DNA of 64,000 nt from Candidatus Methanomethylophilaceae archaeon (GCA_017524805.1 JAFXUX010000027.1:1-64000); one strand, 5' to 3'. Shown: positions 15,865 to 24,805, numbered from the stretch's first letter. The notes: generated by a model not told the origin, from the sequence alone. Made by a program: numbers and translations.

Positions 15865-16812
15865 TCATTCCCACTCTATGGTCGCGGGAGGCTTGCTGGT
15901 TATGTCGTATACCACGCGGTTGACCGAATTCTTCATGGTGTTGGTGATGCGCGTGGAGATGGAATCTAGAACTTCCATCGGGATCTTGGAATACGTGGCA
16001 GTCATCCCGTCCACCGAGGATACGGCGCGTACCGCGATTGTGCGGCCGTATGCCCTCCTGTCCCCCTGGACCCCTACCGATTTGGACGGAAGAAGCACCG
16101 CGAAGTATTGCCATGGCATGTCCATCTTCCCGGCCACGGAAGCTGTCATGATCTCGTCCTCGACGATGAAGCACGCTTCCCGGACGATCTCTATGTCTTC
16201 CCTTGTGACTTCGCCCAAGCATCTGACCGCGAGCGCAGGTCCGGGGAACGGCTGCCTCTCCGAAGATTTGACGCCAAGCATCCTGGCGAGGTCGCGGACC
16301 TCATCCTTGTACAGGTCCCTCAGAGGCTCATACAGGCTCATCCCCAGATCTTTGGGGAGCCCTCCGACGTTGTGATGCGATTTTATCGTGTCTCTGACGC
16401 CGTCGCCGCTTTCTATCCAGTCAGGGGCGATGGTGCCTTGGACGAGAGTGTCGGCGCCGAAATCCTTGGCTTCCCTCTCGAAAACGCGTATGAACCTCTC
16501 GCCGATGGCCTTCCTCTTCTCTTCCGGGTCCGTAATCCCTTTCAAGGCGGCGAAGAACTCGTCGCCGGCATCCACTATCCTGTAATTGATGCCCATTTCG
16601 GACAGCATGCCGCGGACTTCTTCGGTCTCTCCCTTCCTCATCAGGCCGTTGTCGACGTAGACCGCCAGCAGCCTGTCCCCTATCGCTTTGCTCACGAGCA
16701 CGGCGGCGACCATGCTGTCCACGCCTCCGGAGCAGGCGATCACTGCTTTCCCAGGTATCTTCTCTGCGGCGGTGCGTAGAGTGTCCTCGATGAAATCATC
16801 GGCACCCAACAT
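15865..16812 (-). CDS. guaAB: GMP synthase, ATP-PPase (synthetase) subunit
   Basis: This 315-residue protein has the PP-loop VIACSGGVDSMVAA (adenylates XMP), KSHHNVGGLP, and the C-terminal dimerisation domain with RQPFPGPALAVRCLGE and SVDGMTATYSKIP, ending in the canonical PPATIEWE. It completes GMP synthesis with the separate amidotransferase subunit, the split arrangement common in archaea. ATG 16812 starts at MLGADDF; it overlaps the purE end by 17 nt, so purE-guaAB-guaAA form one operon. Confidence 0.95.
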   Translation of the reverse strand: MLGADDFIEDTLRTAAEKIPGKAVIACSGGVDSMVAAVLVSKAIGDRLLAVYVDNGLMRKGETEEVRGMLSEMGINYRIVDAGDEFFAALKGITDPEEKRKAIGERFIRVFEREAKDFGADTLVQGTIAPDWIESGDGVRDTIKSHHNVGGLPKDLGMSLYEPLRDLYKDEVRDLARMLGVKSSERQPFPGPALAVRCLGEVTREDIEIVREACFIVEDEIMTASVAGKMDMPWQYFAVLLPSKSVGVQGDRRAYGRTIAVRAVSSVDGMTATYSKIPMEVLDSISTRITNTMKNSVNRVVYDITSKPPATIEWE

Positions 16813-17278
16813 CGGCTGCCACCTTCTCGGAGTCGGCAATCACTTTTCTGGCCTGCTCCAACCTATATTCGCAGAGTTTCGCCCTGACTTCCGGATCCCT
16901 GGTGGCGATTATTTCCGCCGCAAGGACCGCGGCATTGTCGCCTCTATCCAGACCGACGGCGGCAACGGGGATTCCCGGAGGCATCTGAACGATTGACAGC
17001 AACGAATCCATGTTCACGGGACCGCTGACAGGCACGCCGATGACCGGCCTGACGGTATATGAAGCGACTGCGCCGGGAAGAGCCGCTGACAGCCCTGCGA
17101 TCGCTATGAAAACATCGGAGCCGCTGCTTTTCACGAGCTCCTCCACCCTCCCAGGGGTCCTGTGCGCCGAGGCCACGGCTATGTCGAACTGTATGCCGAA
17201 TTTCTTCAGCATGGCCATCGATTTCTCGGCCACCGGGAGATCGCTCTTGCTTCCCATGATTATGGATACCTTGGACAT
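16796..17278 (-). CDS. purE: N5-carboxyaminoimidazole ribonucleotide mutase PurE
   Basis: A 160-residue PurE: VSIIMGSKSDLPV, SAHRTPGRV and GLSAALPGAVAS are the active-site motifs of class I PurE. It acts in purine synthesis upstream of guaA. ATG 17278 is preferred to 17287 because the TATA box (ATATTAAT, about 17301-17308) lies about 26 nt before it, giving a leaderless mRNA. Confidence 0.94.
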   Translation of the reverse strand: MSKVSIIMGSKSDLPVAEKSMAMLKKFGIQFDIAVASAHRTPGRVEELVKSSGSDVFIAIAGLSAALPGAVASYTVRPVIGVPVSGPVNMDSLLSIVQMPPGIPVAAVGLDRGDNAAVLAAEIIATRDPEVRAKLCEYRLEQARKVIADSEKVAADVGCR

Positions 17279-17366
17279 CGACGGCAACTACTGCATAACC
17301 GATATTAATCTTAGCGGTAGGAATCAATAAAAAGCGAAAAGTAAAGGGTTTTGGGAATGGGTCCGA

Positions 17367-17669
17367 TCAGCTCTTGAGAACTGTGATCAGGAATATTCCG
17401 ACTGCGACGAGAGCGCCGATAAGGACACCGATGAGGTTGACGATGGCATTATACAGCGTATCGTAAAGCTCGACTTCACAGAAGGGCGATATGTCGCTCC
17501 ATCCTACGAGCCATGCCCAGACGACGAAGACGACGAGACCGACTACAGCCATCACACCGCCGAACGCTCTGCTTTTGCCAGAGCCGAGGATCGCGGCGAA
17601 AGCTCCTGCTGCGATCATCACGATGGCGAATGCGAGGACGATGAGGGTCACAAAGGTCATTGGATCCAT
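17367..17669 (-). CDS. Small membrane protein with three helices, unknown function
   Basis: 100 residues with hydrophobic spans at about 6-30, 37-58 and 75-98, the second ending VWAWLVGWSDI. A short polar loop with FCEVELYDTLYN separates helices 2 and 3. A clear Shine-Dalgarno (GGAGG) lies 8 nt before the ATG. No family recognised. It stands alone between purE and the gar1 promoter. Confidence 0.65.
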   Translation of the reverse strand: MDPMTFVTLIVLAFAIVMIAAGAFAAILGSGKSRAFGGVMAVVGLVVFVVWAWLVGWSDISPFCEVELYDTLYNAIVNLIGVLIGALVAVGIFLITVLKS

Positions 17670-17985
17670 TTTTTGCCTCCATTATTCTGCCCGCGAAGCG
17701 GGGTTGTTAGCGACATGAAAACATTGGCCGTAGTTAAACCTACGCATAAAAAACCGACGCAATCTGGAACGGTCAAATCGACACCCAGATATAATCAGAC
17801 ACCCTTCTCCGCCATGACCGCATGCATCCATCAAAGTGGTGATTTTTAACAACCAATATATAGAAACGCGAACGAATAATCGGTTCATTGTTTATAAATA
17901 ATACACAAATTTTATATATGAAATGCATATATAACCATCAAACAACCGTATACGGAGTATACAAATAGGGTATGTTGTGGTGTCC
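17670..17985. other. AT-rich divergent intergenic region upstream of gar1-tfb
   Basis: About 316 bp with no convincing ORF. Its right end is unusually rich in TATA-like boxes: TTTATAAATAA (about 17889-17899), TTTTATATATG (about 17911-17921) and CATATATAAC (about 17927-17936). The palindrome CCGTATACGG follows at 17947-17956. The last TATA would place gar1 transcription about 30 nt before its ATG. The left half may hold the promoter of the 100-residue membrane protein. Confidence 0.45.
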
Positions 17986-18294
17986 ATGGAGCATCTCGGC
18001 CGCGTCGAAGAAATAACCAGCGACGGCAGGCTGATAGTGAGATGCGAAACGGTTCCCGACATAGGCGACACCGTGTTTGATGCGAAGATGAACAGGATCG
18101 GGACCATAGGGAGGGTGTTCGGACCTGTTGACGGACCGTACGCGTCCGTATCACCTGACAAAAGCGTTGACTCCCCGAGAATGAAAGGGAAAGACATCTT
18201 CTACAAAAAGAGGCAGCAGAATGGCAAAGACAAGAGAAGGAACAGACGAGATCGAAGTCTGCCCGGAATGTGGGAGCCACCATCTCGTACGTGA
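17986..18294 (+). CDS. gar1: Gar1-type H/ACA RNP protein
   Basis: The core [17 protein letters not shown]...[31 protein letters not shown] is the archaeal Gar1 beta-barrel, a subunit of the H/ACA pseudouridine synthase complex. Only about 75 residues belong to the core. The rest is a basic tail ([17 protein letters not shown]) that runs 74 nt into the tfb gene before TGA 18292-18294. Start ATG 17986 (two GTG codons just before are alternatives). Gar1 next to TFB is a common archaeal pairing. Confidence 0.88.
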   Translation: MEHLGRVEEITSDGRLIVRCETVPDIGDTVFDAKMNRIGTIGRVFGPVDGPYASVSPDKSVDSPRMKGKDIFYKKRQQNGKDKRRNRRDRSLPGMWEPPSRT

Positions 18295-19153
18295 TTATGA
18301 GCGCGGCGAACTTCTCTGCGAAGACTGCGGACTGGTCATAGACGACCAATTCATCGATCAGGGGCCTGAATGGAGGGCTTTCGACGTCGAGCAGGGCGAG
18401 AAAAGGGCGCGCACCGGCGCTCCGATGACATATACCATTCATGACAAAGGTCTGTCCACGGAGATATCCTGGAAGAACAAGGACAGCTACGGCAAGAGCA
18501 TCCCGACAAGAAACCGCGCCCAACTGTACAGGCTCAGGAAGTGGCAGAGAAGGATCCGCGTTTCGAACGCCACGGAAAGGAACCTCGCATTCGCCCTTTC
18601 CGAGCTCGACAGGATGGCCTCCGCAATGGGTCTCCCCAGAAACGTCAGGGAAACGGCCGCGATGATCTACAGGAAAGCCGTCAACAAGAACCTCATCAGA
18701 GGAAGATCCATAGAGGGAGTCGTCGCAGCATCGCTCTACGCCGCATGCAGGCAGTGCGGAGTCCCGAGGACGCTCGACGAGGTCGCCAGCTCCAGCCGCG
18801 TCGGAAGGAAGGAGATCGGAAGGACCTACAGGTTCATGACCCGCGAGCTGAAGCTCAAGCTCATGCCGACTAAGCCCCAGGATTACGTCCAGAGGTTCTG
18901 CTCCGAACTCAAGCTCACCGGAGACGTCCAGAGCAAAGCGGCAGAGATCCTCAAGGACGCATCCGAGAAGGAGCTCACCTCGGGGAGAGGCCCCACGGGA
19001 GTCGCCGCGGCCGCGATCTATATCTCCTCAATCCTCTGCGGCGAAAGAAGGACCCAGAGGGAAGTGGCGGACGTCGCAGGCGTCACCGAAGTCACCATCA
19101 GAAACCGCTACAAAGAGCTCACCGACAAGCTGGGGATCGACATCCAGCTCTGA
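18221..19153 (+). CDS. tfb: Transcription initiation factor TFB
   Basis: A 310-residue TFIIB homologue. The N-terminal zinc ribbon CPECGSHH...CEDCG is followed by the B-reader region ([16 protein letters not shown]) and two cyclin repeats: [23 protein letters not shown] and [30 protein letters not shown], the latter with the BRE-contacting helix-turn-helix. It recruits RNA polymerase to TATA/TBP. It overlaps gar1 by 74 nt. A hairpin terminator follows. Confidence 0.96.
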   Translation: MAKTREGTDEIEVCPECGSHHLVRDYERGELLCEDCGLVIDDQFIDQGPEWRAFDVEQGEKRARTGAPMTYTIHDKGLSTEISWKNKDSYGKSIPTRNRAQLYRLRKWQRRIRVSNATERNLAFALSELDRMASAMGLPRNVRETAAMIYRKAVNKNLIRGRSIEGVVAASLYAACRQCGVPRTLDEVASSSRVGRKEIGRTYRFMTRELKLKLMPTKPQDYVQRFCSELKLTGDVQSKAAEILKDASEKELTSGRGPTGVAAAAIYISSILCGERRTQREVADVAGVTEVTIRNRYKELTDKLGIDIQL

Positions 19154-19160
19154 GCCCGCT

Positions 19161-19192
19161 GTCCGCCGCGTTTCCTAACGGCGGGCGGCAAA
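19161..19192 (+). terminator. Terminator after tfb
   Basis: CCGCCGCGTT and AACGGCGGGCGG form a strong GC hairpin shortly after the tfb stop, followed some nt later by CCCTTTTC. Confidence 0.5.
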
Positions 19193-19254
19193 CGGTTTCC
19201 CTTTTCTATGATTCCATTGCGGCGACGGCCATCGCACGCATCCGGAATGCCCCA

Positions 19255-20340
19255 TCAGGGGCGGAACCACTGGAACTCCAGGTACTGTATGCCGTTCTCC
19301 GAGACCCTTCCGAACAGGATCTCTTTCTTGACCCCGCCAGAAAGCCTCACCGTCTTGGAGACCTCCGGCCAGGTCTTGATCCCGCCGTCCTTTATCGCGT
19401 GGACCAGATACCTTGCGTGGCAATCGTCCGGAGACTCCGTGTACGCGCGGAAATGGTTCCCGTATTTGAACCCGGATTTGGCTACCAGGCCCCTCTCCCT
19501 CAGATCATCATAGACCTGCAGACGGATTCTGAATCCGTCCTGGACCGAGGCGCTGAACGCTTCCAGCTCGCCGTCCGACATAGGCTCTCCCGACGGGCCA
19601 GTCACATCCAATTTCCCTTTGGATGCGAGATAGCAGCCCTCCACCAGAGAGAGCTGCATGAAAGGTCCGACGGTCTTGCCGAAGTAGCCCAGAGTACGGA
19701 GGTTCTCGGCGTCCTCGGCATCATAGACGAATATCCTGTCCCTGACCAGGCGCCCTTTCGCGGGACGTCTCATCCCTTTGACGAAAGCTTTCCCGAATGG
19801 GTCGCGCAGGGACATCTTGTAGTATGTGACATCGCCCTCCTCGTCGACCACGGCGTAAAGAATGGCCCTTTTCCTGTCCACGGCTTCCTCGGCCTGATCG
19901 ATCAGCTCGGATATCTCGAACGACGACCTCTCCGATACCGCCCTCACATAATATTCCGGGCGGGAATTGCTGATGGTCTTGCCGCGGGGGAACACCGATA
20001 GATCATATCCGCCCGTCTCGTTCTTCACGACGAACCCTCTCTGGCGGAAATCGCGGTACACCAGGTATTTTATGTCGAAATCCTCGGAGATGGAAGCGGA
20101 ATGCATGAACAGCTCCGGGAAGCTCATAGGCTTGCCCCTGTCCAAGACTTCCAAGCGGCCGCATTCCAGCAGATACGCTGCTTCTATGAGATCCAAATCG
20201 ACTCCGCCGCCGCTGCGCGGATACCCGTAATTGCCTCTGGTGTAAATGCGACTCCCTTCGCTCTGGTCGCGGACTTCGACCATATCGTCGGATAGTATCC
20301 CTGCCATCGGCCGACCATTGGCGGAAAGATATGTAAACAT
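19255..20340 (-). CDS. endA: tRNA-splicing endonuclease EndA, two-repeat (long) form
   Basis: About 361 residues containing two tandem copies of the endonuclease fold. The N-terminal copy (KYLVYRDFRQRGFVVK) is non-catalytic. The C-terminal copy carries the active site in YGNHFRAYTESPDDCHARYLVHAI (Tyr, His, Lys triad region). This is the alpha2 homodimer type known in several Euryarchaeota, which cuts bulge-helix-bulge introns. ATG 20340 begins at MFTYLSANGRPM, where homology starts. A TATA-like TTATTA at about 20400 would favour leaderless initiation at in-frame ATG 20376, adding 12 residues; the choice is open. Confidence 0.9.
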   Translation of the reverse strand: MFTYLSANGRPMAGILSDDMVEVRDQSEGSRIYTRGNYGYPRSGGGVDLDLIEAAYLLECGRLEVLDRGKPMSFPELFMHSASISEDFDIKYLVYRDFRQRGFVVKNETGGYDLSVFPRGKTISNSRPEYYVRAVSERSSFEISELIDQAEEAVDRKRAILYAVVDEEGDVTYYKMSLRDPFGKAFVKGMRRPAKGRLVRDRIFVYDAEDAENLRTLGYFGKTVGPFMQLSLVEGCYLASKGKLDVTGPSGEPMSDGELEAFSASVQDGFRIRLQVYDDLRERGLVAKSGFKYGNHFRAYTESPDDCHARYLVHAIKDGGIKTWPEVSKTVRLSGGVKKEILFGRVSENGIQYLEFQWFRP

Positions 20341-20460
20341 GAGTGCTGGACGGCCGCGGCCGCAGGAGGGCGCCATGTTTTCTCCGACAACCATAATAAG
20401 CGTCCGGCCGATTTATTGCGCGTCGAAGGCCGCCTTTGGCATGATGGACATGGAGGTGTT

Positions 20461-20514
20461 TTGAAACGGATGATTTTCCGGGTGCCGATGCAGAAAAAGA
20501 AGCGTTCGCCGTGA
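20461..20514 (+). other. Possible short leader ORF coupled to the pseudokinase
   Basis: GGAGGTG (20452-20458) precedes TTG 20461 and an in-frame ATG 20470. This frame encodes a basic peptide ending QKKKRSP and stops at TGA 20512-20514, overlapping the GTG start (20511) of the large gene. The large gene's own frame is also open upstream without any standard start, so an indel is the alternative explanation. Confidence 0.3.
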
Positions 20515-23000
20515 TCGACGGGATCAGATATTTCAGGGACGAAAAAGACCCGTTCCAATATGACAGCCCTAGAATAACAAACCTGGTCGATGGCAAAGGC
20601 TACAGATTCTCGGAATTGGAGCTGGATGAAGCCGGCGGACAGACGGATGAGGCCGCAGAATTCTGGATGGACGTGAGCCAGAAGATACCCAAAGACATGG
20701 TGAAGATATTCCGGTCCGAAGCCAGCGGAGACGGAAAATACCGCATCCTCGCCGAACGCGTGGCGGGAACCTTCGGAAACGTCATGGGCAAAGAAAAAAA
20801 GAAGAGCCGGGATGATAAGCTCACAGCCGGCGATGCCATGGATATTCTGAGGTCCGTGGATAAGGTCCACAGACTCGGCCTGTTCGGACTCCACATATCT
20901 CCGGACAACATCGTTCTCGGCGAGCATGAATGGACGGCGGACGACCTGAAGGACTGGGGAACCACGATCGCCTCCAGAATCGCCAAGAAGCACAAATGGA
21001 AATTCTCGGGATTCGGGCTCCGGAAACCGGACTTTATCATGGATCCCCCTCCCGAAGATATCTCGGACATGTCCGGGAATCCCGAGGCCGAGAAAGCCAA
21101 AATGGAGGACCTGAAAGCCGTTTCCCTGGCGGCCTACAGCATGATCACCGGCGAAAAAACGGATCTCAGGACCGTTCCGGACCGGGAGACCTACAAAAAC
21201 GCCCTGATGAAGACCCAGGCCCTCACATTCTTCGGCAACACCATCCAGCTCAAAGCCGTCTTCGGCAGAGAACTGGTCGGCATATTCGACAGAGCATTCG
21301 CCGAAGATCCCAAGGACAGATACCAGACCGGGAAGCAGATGGCCGACGCCATGATCAGGCTGGCCAAAAGAATGAAGCCGGATTTCAATCCTGCAGCCGA
21401 TACTTCCGCCGCAGCCGGCGCCTCGGCGATAGGATCCGCCGGAGCGGCCACTGCAGCAGGTACAGTTGCGGCGGCCGGCCTGTCGTCATTGTCCGCGCCG
21501 AAACTGATAGCCATAATAGCGGCCGTCGCTCTGATCATCGGAGGCGGCATCGCCGCGGTCTTCATGATGAATCAGGGAGACAGCCAGTACACCCTTGCAT
21601 TCGAAGCCGAAGGGCCCGGGACCGTCAGCTCTGTTTCTGTCTCCGTCCCGTCCGGTTCCGCAATCACCGTCGACGGCATGACCCTGACAGTGAACGGCCA
21701 AAAAATACTGGCCAAAACAACCGATCCGGGGCCGGGCGAATACAGCGAATTCAAAGGATGGACCGGCGTCCCGGACAAAGTAATCAAAAACCAGACGGTC
21801 CGCGCGGTATTCGAGAAAAAAACCGAGAACTATACCCTGACTTTCGCCGTGAAAGGCCCCGGATCGGTATCGCCGAATTCGGTGACAGTCCCGTACGGCT
21901 CCGCGATAACGGAAAAGGGGCAGACGCTGACCGTCAGCGGCACAGAGATACGCGCCGAATCCATCAGACTCAGCTCCGGAGAGCCCAGCAAGTTCCTGCA
22001 ATGGACCGGAATTCCCGGGACCGTGGCCGGGAACGCGACCATAACGGCCGTCTTCGAAGATGAGCCGGATTATCACACGGTGACCATACTGGCCGACGGC
22101 CACGGAAAAGTATCCGCAGGCAGCCTGACCGTGCCTCAGGGGACCGCTCTGCACATCCTCGGCGATGCCCTGTACGTAGGAAACACGAAGATCACCGCGG
22201 AGCCCGACGCACCGGCGGGATATACATCCGAATTCGTGCAATGGAAATTCGGTTCCGATACGGTCACAGGAGACACGACGGTCTATGCCGTCTTCAAGAC
22301 GACAGCCGTGCAGTACACCATAACTTTCGTAGCCGACGGACCCGGGAAAGTTTCCGCAGGCTCGGTTTCCGCGCCCTACGGAACCAAACCTGCCGTCAGC
22401 GGGAACGTCATGATGATAGGCGGGAAAACCGTCACGGCGGATCCGGTCAGCTCCGCGGCGCAAACATCCGAATTCAAGGGATGGACGGGCGTGCCCGGAA
22501 CGATAACCGGAGATACGACCGTACACGCGGTGTTCGAAGCGAAACCCGTGAACTGCACCATAACCTTCGCCGCAGACGGCCCCGGATATGTGACGATGAA
22601 TTCGGTCGTCGTGCCCAGAGGGTCTGCCATCGCCGCAGACGGCAACCTCCTGACGATAAACGGCAACGTGCAGGTCTATGCCATCATCGGCAACGAAGAA
22701 GGCGCCAAGTTCGTAAGATGGGCGGACGTCCCCGGCACCGTGGAAGAAGACATGACACTGACAGCGGTTTTCGGCAAGGTCGTCGTCCTGAATTTCGCTG
22801 CGTACGGCCGCGGTTTCGTCGACCGCTACAACGGTGAATTCCTGGTCGGAACCCCGATAACGGTGGATGGGAACAAGCTCATCATCGACGATGTCACGGT
22901 CGAAGCCACGGCAGATCCCGGATTAGCGCGCTTCGCCGGCTGGTCGAACGTTCCGCCGGTCGTAACGGAACCGACGACGATATACGCGTACTTCCGCTGA
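20511..23000 (+). CDS. Membrane pseudokinase with six extracytoplasmic repeats
   Basis: 829 residues in three parts. Residues about 1-290 resemble a protein kinase fold: VDKVHRLGLFGLHISPDNIVL aligns with the catalytic loop and KFSGFGLRKP with the DFG segment. Both catalytic aspartates are missing (HRD is GLH, DFG is GFG) and no glycine-rich loop is visible. An Ala/Gly linker leads to a membrane helix (about 331-353). Residues 359-829 are six roughly 75-residue repeats, each starting like YTLTFAVKGPGSVSPNSV and ending like KFLQWTGIPGTVAGN...TAVF, similar to bacterial InlB-type/Listeria-Bacteroides surface repeats. The kinase-like part would be cytoplasmic, the repeats outside. GTG start. Function unknown; a sensor or adhesion receptor is inferred. 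Confidence 0.75.
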   Translation: MIDGIRYFRDEKDPFQYDSPRITNLVDGKGYRFSELELDEAGGQTDEAAEFWMDVSQKIPKDMVKIFRSEASGDGKYRILAERVAGTFGNVMGKEKKKSRDDKLTAGDAMDILRSVDKVHRLGLFGLHISPDNIVLGEHEWTADDLKDWGTTIASRIAKKHKWKFSGFGLRKPDFIMDPPPEDISDMSGNPEAEKAKMEDLKAVSLAAYSMITGEKTDLRTVPDRETYKNALMKTQALTFFGNTIQLKAVFGRELVGIFDRAFAEDPKDRYQTGKQMADAMIRLAKRMKPDFNPAADTSAAAGASAIGSAGAATAAGTVAAAGLSSLSAPKLIAIIAAVALIIGGGIAAVFMMNQGDSQYTLAFEAEGPGTVSSVSVSVPSGSAITVDGMTLTVNGQKILAKTTDPGPGEYSEFKGWTGVPDKVIKNQTVRAVFEKKTENYTLTFAVKGPGSVSPNSVTVPYGSAITEKGQTLTVSGTEIRAESIRLSSGEPSKFLQWTGIPGTVAGNATITAVFEDEPDYHTVTILADGHGKVSAGSLTVPQGTALHILGDALYVGNTKITAEPDAPAGYTSEFVQWKFGSDTVTGDTTVYAVFKTTAVQYTITFVADGPGKVSAGSVSAPYGTKPAVSGNVMMIGGKTVTADPVSSAAQTSEFKGWTGVPGTITGDTTVHAVFEAKPVNCTITFAADGPGYVTMNSVVVPRGSAIAADGNLLTINGNVQVYAIIGNEEGAKFVRWADVPGTVEEDMTLTAVFGKVVVLNFAAYGRGFVDRYNGEFLVGTPITVDGNKLIIDDVTVEATADPGLARFAGWSNVPPVVTEPTTIYAYFR

Positions 23001-23038
23001 TCGACCTGGATCCCGCAAAGGAAAAACTTCTTATCGAA

Positions 23039-23071
23039 AATCCCGGGCAGAAAGGGACCTGCCCCGGGATT
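23039..23071 (+). terminator. Terminator after the pseudokinase gene
   Basis: AATCCCGGGCAG and CTGCCCCGGGATT form a 12-bp stem with one bulge across an 8-nt loop. Confidence 0.5.
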
Positions 23072-23213
23072 CCCATATTATCTGGCAGCCGAGACCGATG
23101 GGATTTTGCGGCCCATCTATGAACAAACCTCGCAGCGCCGCACGCAGAAAGAACTCTGAAAGCGGCATCGCCCTTCAGAGCCGGTTTAATATGAAGTAGA
23201 CCTACAAACCAGC

Positions 23214-23717
23214 ATGACCGACTTCCTCAGCCAATACAAAAAGAGCCAGAGGACGCGCCACAACCGCTCCCCTCGCGCTCCGAACCCGGGAGAGGTCTGG
23301 TGGGTCGAGAACCTTGACGGGATAAAGGACCGCCCTATCCTCGTCGTAGGGACCCGGAACGGCGACGTACTGTTCCGCAGATGCACCTCCCAGAGCGGCG
23401 GAGCCAACGCCAGGGACGTCATCGAGGACTACATGGAAGCCGGACTGGATACGGAGACCTATGTGGACAGGGAAGTCCGCTCAATCCCGAGCACCCATCT
23501 CGTACGCAGATTGGGTTCACTGTCGCAGTATGACCGCGAGAAATTCCGCATAGGACGAATCCCGTTACGGATATCTACTCCGATTCTTTTCGGACTGCCA
23601 TGTCTGATCCGTCTCTGCAAGATCTTCTGGACAAGCTCGCCTCCGGCGAAAGGATACCGTACGGCGACCCGATCTTCAGGCTGCTGGACGCCTGCGCCGC
23701 CGAAGCCCGGAAAGTGA
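23214..23717 (+). CDS. MazF/PemK-like protein with an aberrant C-terminus
   Basis: Residues 25-110 (PNPGEVWWVENLDGIKDRPILVVG, RLGSLSQYDREKF) resemble the MazF/PemK RNase toxin family: G-x-V-W-W-V then RPILVV. After about residue 115 the frame continues as 50 unlikely residues (CLIRLCKIFWTSSPPAKG) that overlap the next gene by 118 nt, so the original stop seems lost. TTTAATATG at about 23189-23197 is a TATA box some 22 nt before the ATG (leaderless). I see no antitoxin gene next to it. It may be a single-gene MazF-like RNase or a decaying toxin. Confidence 0.55.
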   Translation: MTDFLSQYKKSQRTRHNRSPRAPNPGEVWWVENLDGIKDRPILVVGTRNGDVLFRRCTSQSGGANARDVIEDYMEAGLDTETYVDREVRSIPSTHLVRRLGSLSQYDREKFRIGRIPLRISTPILFGLPCLIRLCKIFWTSSPPAKGYRTATRSSGCWTPAPPKPGK

Positions 23718-24184
23718 CCGCCGAGATCAACACGGGATACCACGACCAGGCTGAGCTCCGGACGCTTATGGGACGCCTCATAGGGAAAGAGATGCCGGAG
23801 AAATTCATGCTGTTCCCGCCCATCTACGCCGATTTCGGCAGGAACATATCTCTGGGGGAGGGAGTCTTCATCAATTCCGGATGCTGCTTCCAGGACTAAG
23901 GCGGAGTGCGCATAGGCGACGGCTGCCAGATCGGACACCAAGTCGTATTCGCCACCATAGACCACGACATAGATCCTGCCCACCGCCATGATGTGATGGC
24001 GTCAGAGATAGTCCTGGAGAGGAATGTATGGGTGGGATCCCACGCAACCATTCTCAGGGGAGTCACCATCGGGCACGATTCCATAATCGCGGCGGGAGCT
24101 GTCGCCACCCGCGACGTCCCTCCCATGACCGTCGTGGCCGGGGTACCGGCAAGACCGGTGAAAAGCATCCGACGGTCCGCCTGA
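23600..24184 (+). pseudogene. Maltose/galactoside O-acetyltransferase family, interrupted by in-frame TAA
   Basis: Two parts in the same frame. Residues 1-99 end NSGCCFQD, followed by TAA at 23897-23899; then GGVRIGDGCQIGHQVVF continues as a normal left-handed beta-helix acyltransferase through VGSHATILRGVTIGHDSIIAAGAVATRDV to TGA 24184. Relatives usually have glutamine or glycine at the TAA, so CAA to TAA is a likely single nonsense change. Otherwise the gene is intact (about 194 codons). TATA GGATATC (about 23568-23574) fits a leaderless start at ATG 23600. TAA is not the pyrrolysine codon, so read-through by Pyl is not expected. Confidence 0.8.
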
Positions 24185-24319
24185 CAGAAGATTATCTGGC
24201 GCGGACCCTATCCGCAAGCCCGCCGCGAGGGGAGATTTGCGACTCTGATTTCCCGCTGGATGCGGTTTATACAAAATTTTATATAGAACATCATACATAC
24301 TATTGGGTAGTGAACCAAA

Positions 24320-24330
24320 GGTTGACAACC
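24320..24330. promoter_or_regulatory. Palindrome in the leader of the HTH-cdc48 operon
   Basis: GGTTGACAACC is a 4-bp inverted repeat around GAC, lying between the TATA box (TTTTATATAG, about 24276-24285) and the ribosome binding site (GAGGTG, 24333-24338). Its position fits an autorepressor site. Confidence 0.35.
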
Positions 24331-24343
24331 AAGAGGTGAAAAC

Positions 24344-24805
24344 ATGGAAATCGACGATCTGCTCGCTATGGTCGAGAACCCGACGCGCAGGAGGATCCTG
24401 GAGATGCTCGCTGACACCCCCAGCTACGCCCTGCGGCTGTCGAAAGAGCTCGGAATCAGCCAGCAGGCCGTCATGAAGAACCTGGCACTGATGGAGAGGA
24501 ACGGCATGGTCACCTGCTACCGCGAAAGCAGCAGCATGGGCCCGGACCGCACCGTCTACGCTCCGAACGCCGAATTCACCCTGGTCGTGGACATGCACGG
24601 AAGCGTGTTCTCGGTCAGGCTGATGCCGGAGCCGGGGAAACCTATCGGAACCGAGGAGGCAATCGTCAGGCTGGAGGAGATCGGAAAGGAGCTGGAAGAG
24701 CTGGAACGCAGGAAGAACGACCTCCTGCGCGAGGCCGGAGCTCTGAGGAAAATGCTTGGGATGACGGCGGGGGCGGAAATCCCCCGGAAAAGAACGGAGG
24801 AATGA
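24344..24805 (+). CDS. ArsR-type winged-helix regulator (Phr-like)
   Basis: 153 residues. The winged helix is at about 5-85: [38 protein letters not shown] (recognition helix) then MERNGMVTC and a wing with RTVYAPN. A coiled-coil tail (residues 105-140, [21 protein letters not shown]) should mediate dimerisation. It resembles archaeal Phr, the heat-shock repressor of Pyrococcus that controls an AAA+ ATPase and Hsp20. Here exactly those gene types lie downstream. Its stop overlaps the cdc48 ATG as ATGA. Confidence 0.8.
   Translation: MEIDDLLAMVENPTRRRILEMLADTPSYALRLSKELGISQQAVMKNLALMERNGMVTCYRESSSMGPDRTVYAPNAEFTLVVDMHGSVFSVRLMPEPGKPIGTEEAIVRLEEIGKELEELERRKNDLLREAGALRKMLGMTAGAEIPRKRTEE

Noticed and set aside
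16108-16779. Long plus-strand frame opposite guaAB
   Set aside because: Antisense shadow of a clearly coding gene; no promoter or ribosome binding site.
23897-23899. Stop codon in the acetyltransferase as a recoded amino acid
   Set aside because: The codon is TAA; pyrrolysine uses TAG and selenocysteine TGA, and no recoding structure is evident.
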